A stretch of DNA of 64,000 bases from Microvirga terrestris. GTDB taxonomy: Bacteria; Pseudomonadota; Alphaproteobacteria; Rhizobiales; Beijerinckiaceae. Of the stretch, positions 62,725 through 64,000 are shown piece by piece; position 1 is the first letter of the stretch; each line of letters starts with the position of its first letter. The position numbers and the translations under genes are program-made. The notes beneath the pieces were generated by a model. It saw only the letters and a program-made list of their open reading frames with translations. It was not told the origin of the DNA and searched no databases. The DNA lies in NCBI RefSeq assembly GCF_015694425.1, contig NZ_JADQDN010000011.1:24524-88523 (forward strand). The letters run 5' to 3'.

Positions 62725-62901
62725 GATGCCCTCCTTGATCTACGGCCACGTCTGACATGACAGATGCACCCATGAACGGAAACGGCAAGGACGCACGCCA
62801 AGACTACACAGCTTTCACTCTCGGAACCTATCCGCATCCCCCAAAGGGAACCAGCTAAGCTTTTCCGCGTTCGCATGGTGCTACTCGGAAAGGAATCCGT
62901 C

Positions 62902-63309
62902 ATGCGCAATCATGTCCTAAGCTCGACTGCCGTTCTGACTCTTCTGGCTCTTCCCCTTGCTGCCTGCCAGAGCGGCACGACTGCAGGCGCCGCAGGCGGC
63001 GCCGTCACAGGTGCCATCGTCGGTGGCCCAGTCGGCGCGGTGGTCGGCGGTGTCGCCGGTGCTGCGGTAGGCGGCGTTCTCAGCGCTGAAGAATCGACCC
63101 GCGTCCGCAGCTATGTGGTCGCCGAGCGCCGCCCCTCGATCCGCGTCTCCGACGAGGTAGTCGTCGGCCAGCCCCTGCCGCCCCGCGTCAGGCTCTATCC
63201 CGTCGCGCCGACCGTCGGCCTGCGAAACAACTACAGTTACACGGTCGTGAACGACCAGACCGTGCTGGTCGACCCGCAAACCCGGACGGTGGTCCAGGTC
63301 ATCGAGTGA
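62902..63309 (+). CDS. Glycine-zipper lipoprotein with DUF1236-like C-terminus
   Basis: This 135-residue protein has a lipoprotein signal (lipobox LPLAAC, cysteine at about residue 21). A glycine-zipper stretch follows (GAAGGAVTGAIVGGPVGAVV), likely a membrane-embedded hairpin. The C-terminal part (YVVAERRPSIRVSDEVVVG, LPPRVRLYPV) resembles DUF1236. GGAAAGGA precedes the ATG at 62902. A terminator follows. Confidence 0.85.
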   Translation: MRNHVLSSTAVLTLLALPLAACQSGTTAGAAGGAVTGAIVGGPVGAVVGGVAGAAVGGVLSAEESTRVRSYVVAERRPSIRVSDEVVVGQPLPPRVRLYPVAPTVGLRNNYSYTVVNDQTVLVDPQTRTVVQVIE

Positions 63310-63333
63310 TCGGGCAATATCCTCAGAAATCAG

Positions 63334-63365
63334 AAAGGCGGCTCACGAGAGCCGCCTTTTCTTTT
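63334..63365. terminator. Bidirectional-type terminator between convergent genes
   Basis: AAAGGCGGCT (63334-63343) pairs with AGCCGCCTTT (63350-63359), loop CACGAG, then TCTTTT on the plus strand. It serves the lipoprotein and perhaps ftsK. Confidence 0.88.
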
Positions 63366-63385
63366 AATTCCATTCCTTCGCCAGA

Positions 63386-64000
63386 TCAGTCGTCCATATC
63401 CAGGTGGGTCACTAGAATCTCCCTTTTTCCGGCGTGGTTGGCTGGTCCGACGATGCCCTCCTGTTCCATGCGCTCCATGAGCGAGGCGGCCCGGTTGTAG
63501 CCGATCTGAAGGCGGCGCTGGATGTAGGACGTGGACGCCTTCTTGTCCCGCAACACCACCGCCACCGCCTGGTCGTACAGGTCGCCACTGGGCGCCCCGA
63601 ACTCGCCCTGGTCGAACACCGGCGTGTCAGGCGGGGTGCCCTCGTCCTCGTCGGCCGTGACCGCCTCGAGATATTGCGGCCGGCCCTGGCGCTTGAGGTG
63701 CGCCACCACCTTCTCCACCTCCTCGTCCGAGCAGAACGGCCCGTGCACGCGGGTGATCCGCCCGCCGCCCGCCATGTACAGCATGTCGCCTTGCCCTAAG
63801 AGCTGCTCGGCGCCCATTTCCCCTAAGATCGTGCGGCTGTCGATCTTCGACGTGACCTGGAACGAGATCCGGGTCGGGAAGTTCGCCTTGATCGTGCCGG
63901 TGATCACGTCCACGCTGGGCCGTTGCGTCGCCAGGATCACGTGAATGCCCGCGGCGCGCGCCATCTGGGCCAGGCGCTGGATCGCGCCCTCGATCTCCTT
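63386..64000 (-). CDS. ftsK: DNA translocase FtsK, C-terminal part (5' partial)
   Basis: The frame is open to the window end, so only about the last 205 residues are seen. [20 protein letters not shown] and [23 protein letters not shown] belong to the RecA-like motor. DEGTPP through [25 protein letters not shown] is the gamma winged-helix that reads KOPS sequences. The protein segregates chromosome termini at the septum and activates XerCD. Confidence 0.95.
   Translation of the reverse strand, partial: KEIEGAIQRLAQMARAAGIHVILATQRPSVDVITGTIKANFPTRISFQVTSKIDSRTILGEMGAEQLLGQGDMLYMAGGGRITRVHGPFCSDEEVEKVVAHLKRQGRPQYLEAVTADEDEGTPPDTPVFDQGEFGAPSGDLYDQAVAVVLRDKKASTSYIQRRLQIGYNRAASLMERMEQEGIVGPANHAGKREILVTHLDMDD

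Noticed and set aside
1..64000. CRISPR arrays, integrases and complete insertion sequences
   Set aside because: No direct-repeat/spacer array, transposase or integrase gene was found on reading both strands.

Overview
The window looks like one contiguous stretch of an alphaproteobacterial chromosome, most probably Rhizobiales of the Methylobacteriaceae/Microvirga type. This is an inference from high GC, an RNase E with an acidic S1 insertion, a B12-dependent ribonucleotide reductase, the complex I accessory subunit NDUFA12, an Aat/DUF2155/AccBC neighbourhood, and cloverleaf-like extragenic palindromes typical of that group. No search was run. Most genes are housekeeping or cell-envelope genes.

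Layout. 1-2.6 kb: two serralysin-type M10 metalloproteases with RTX calcium-binding repeats, the first cut by the window edge. 2.7-11.1 kb: prfB (release factor 2) with a programmed +1 frameshift, a class A penicillin-binding protein, an AmiC-type amidase and RNase E. 11.3-18.2 kb: aminotransferase, DsbA-family oxidoreductase, aroQ-accB-accC, a methyltransferase, aat and a DUF2155 protein. 18.4-22.3 kb: a MarR regulator divergent from DUF1428, VOC and DUF899 genes, then a beta-helix protein and an aldo/keto reductase. 22.3-27.3 kb: NDUFA12 and nrdJ with a long structured leader. 27.4-32.2 kb: an accessory patch, partly of lower GC, with an ImmA/IrrE peptidase, a nuclease-IrrE fusion, a DUF1801 protein, an unknown lipoprotein operon and two overlapping micro-ORFs. 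32.3-39.9 kb: a DUF2235 hydrolase, a third RTX protein, a soluble chemoreceptor, a small exported protein, an HNH protein and a cupin. 40.2-48.3 kb: a sulfur (Blh/YeeE) operon, a DUF2778 protein, an alginate lyase-like protein, pseudouridine kinase and glycosidase, an HDAC-like protein and MYG1. 48.4-49.6 kb: a copper-type operon behind a CueR-like promoter. 49.8-55.8 kb: small unknown genes, an L,D-transpeptidase, a DUF882 peptidase, an orphan sigma-1.1-domain membrane protein and PhoX. 55.9-64 kb: tRNA-Asp, a degenerate deformylase, glyoxalase I, a possible sRNA locus, a second class A PBP coupled to an exported protein, an SDR, a glycine-zipper lipoprotein and the 3' end of ftsK.

How the genes fit together. 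Peptidoglycan work recurs: two bifunctional PBPs, an amidase, a YkuD transpeptidase, a DUF2778 protein, a DUF882 peptidase and FtsK. The most unusual items are the PD-(D/E)xK-IrrE fusion facing a second IrrE peptidase, the membrane-anchored sigma region 1.1 domain, the deformylase with substituted metal ligands, the unrecognised nrdJ leader, the opposed terminators at 57.5-57.8 kb and the overlapping micro-ORFs at 32.0-32.2 kb. Extragenic palindromes occur at six or more sites, and one supplies the last codons and the stop of the fusion gene.
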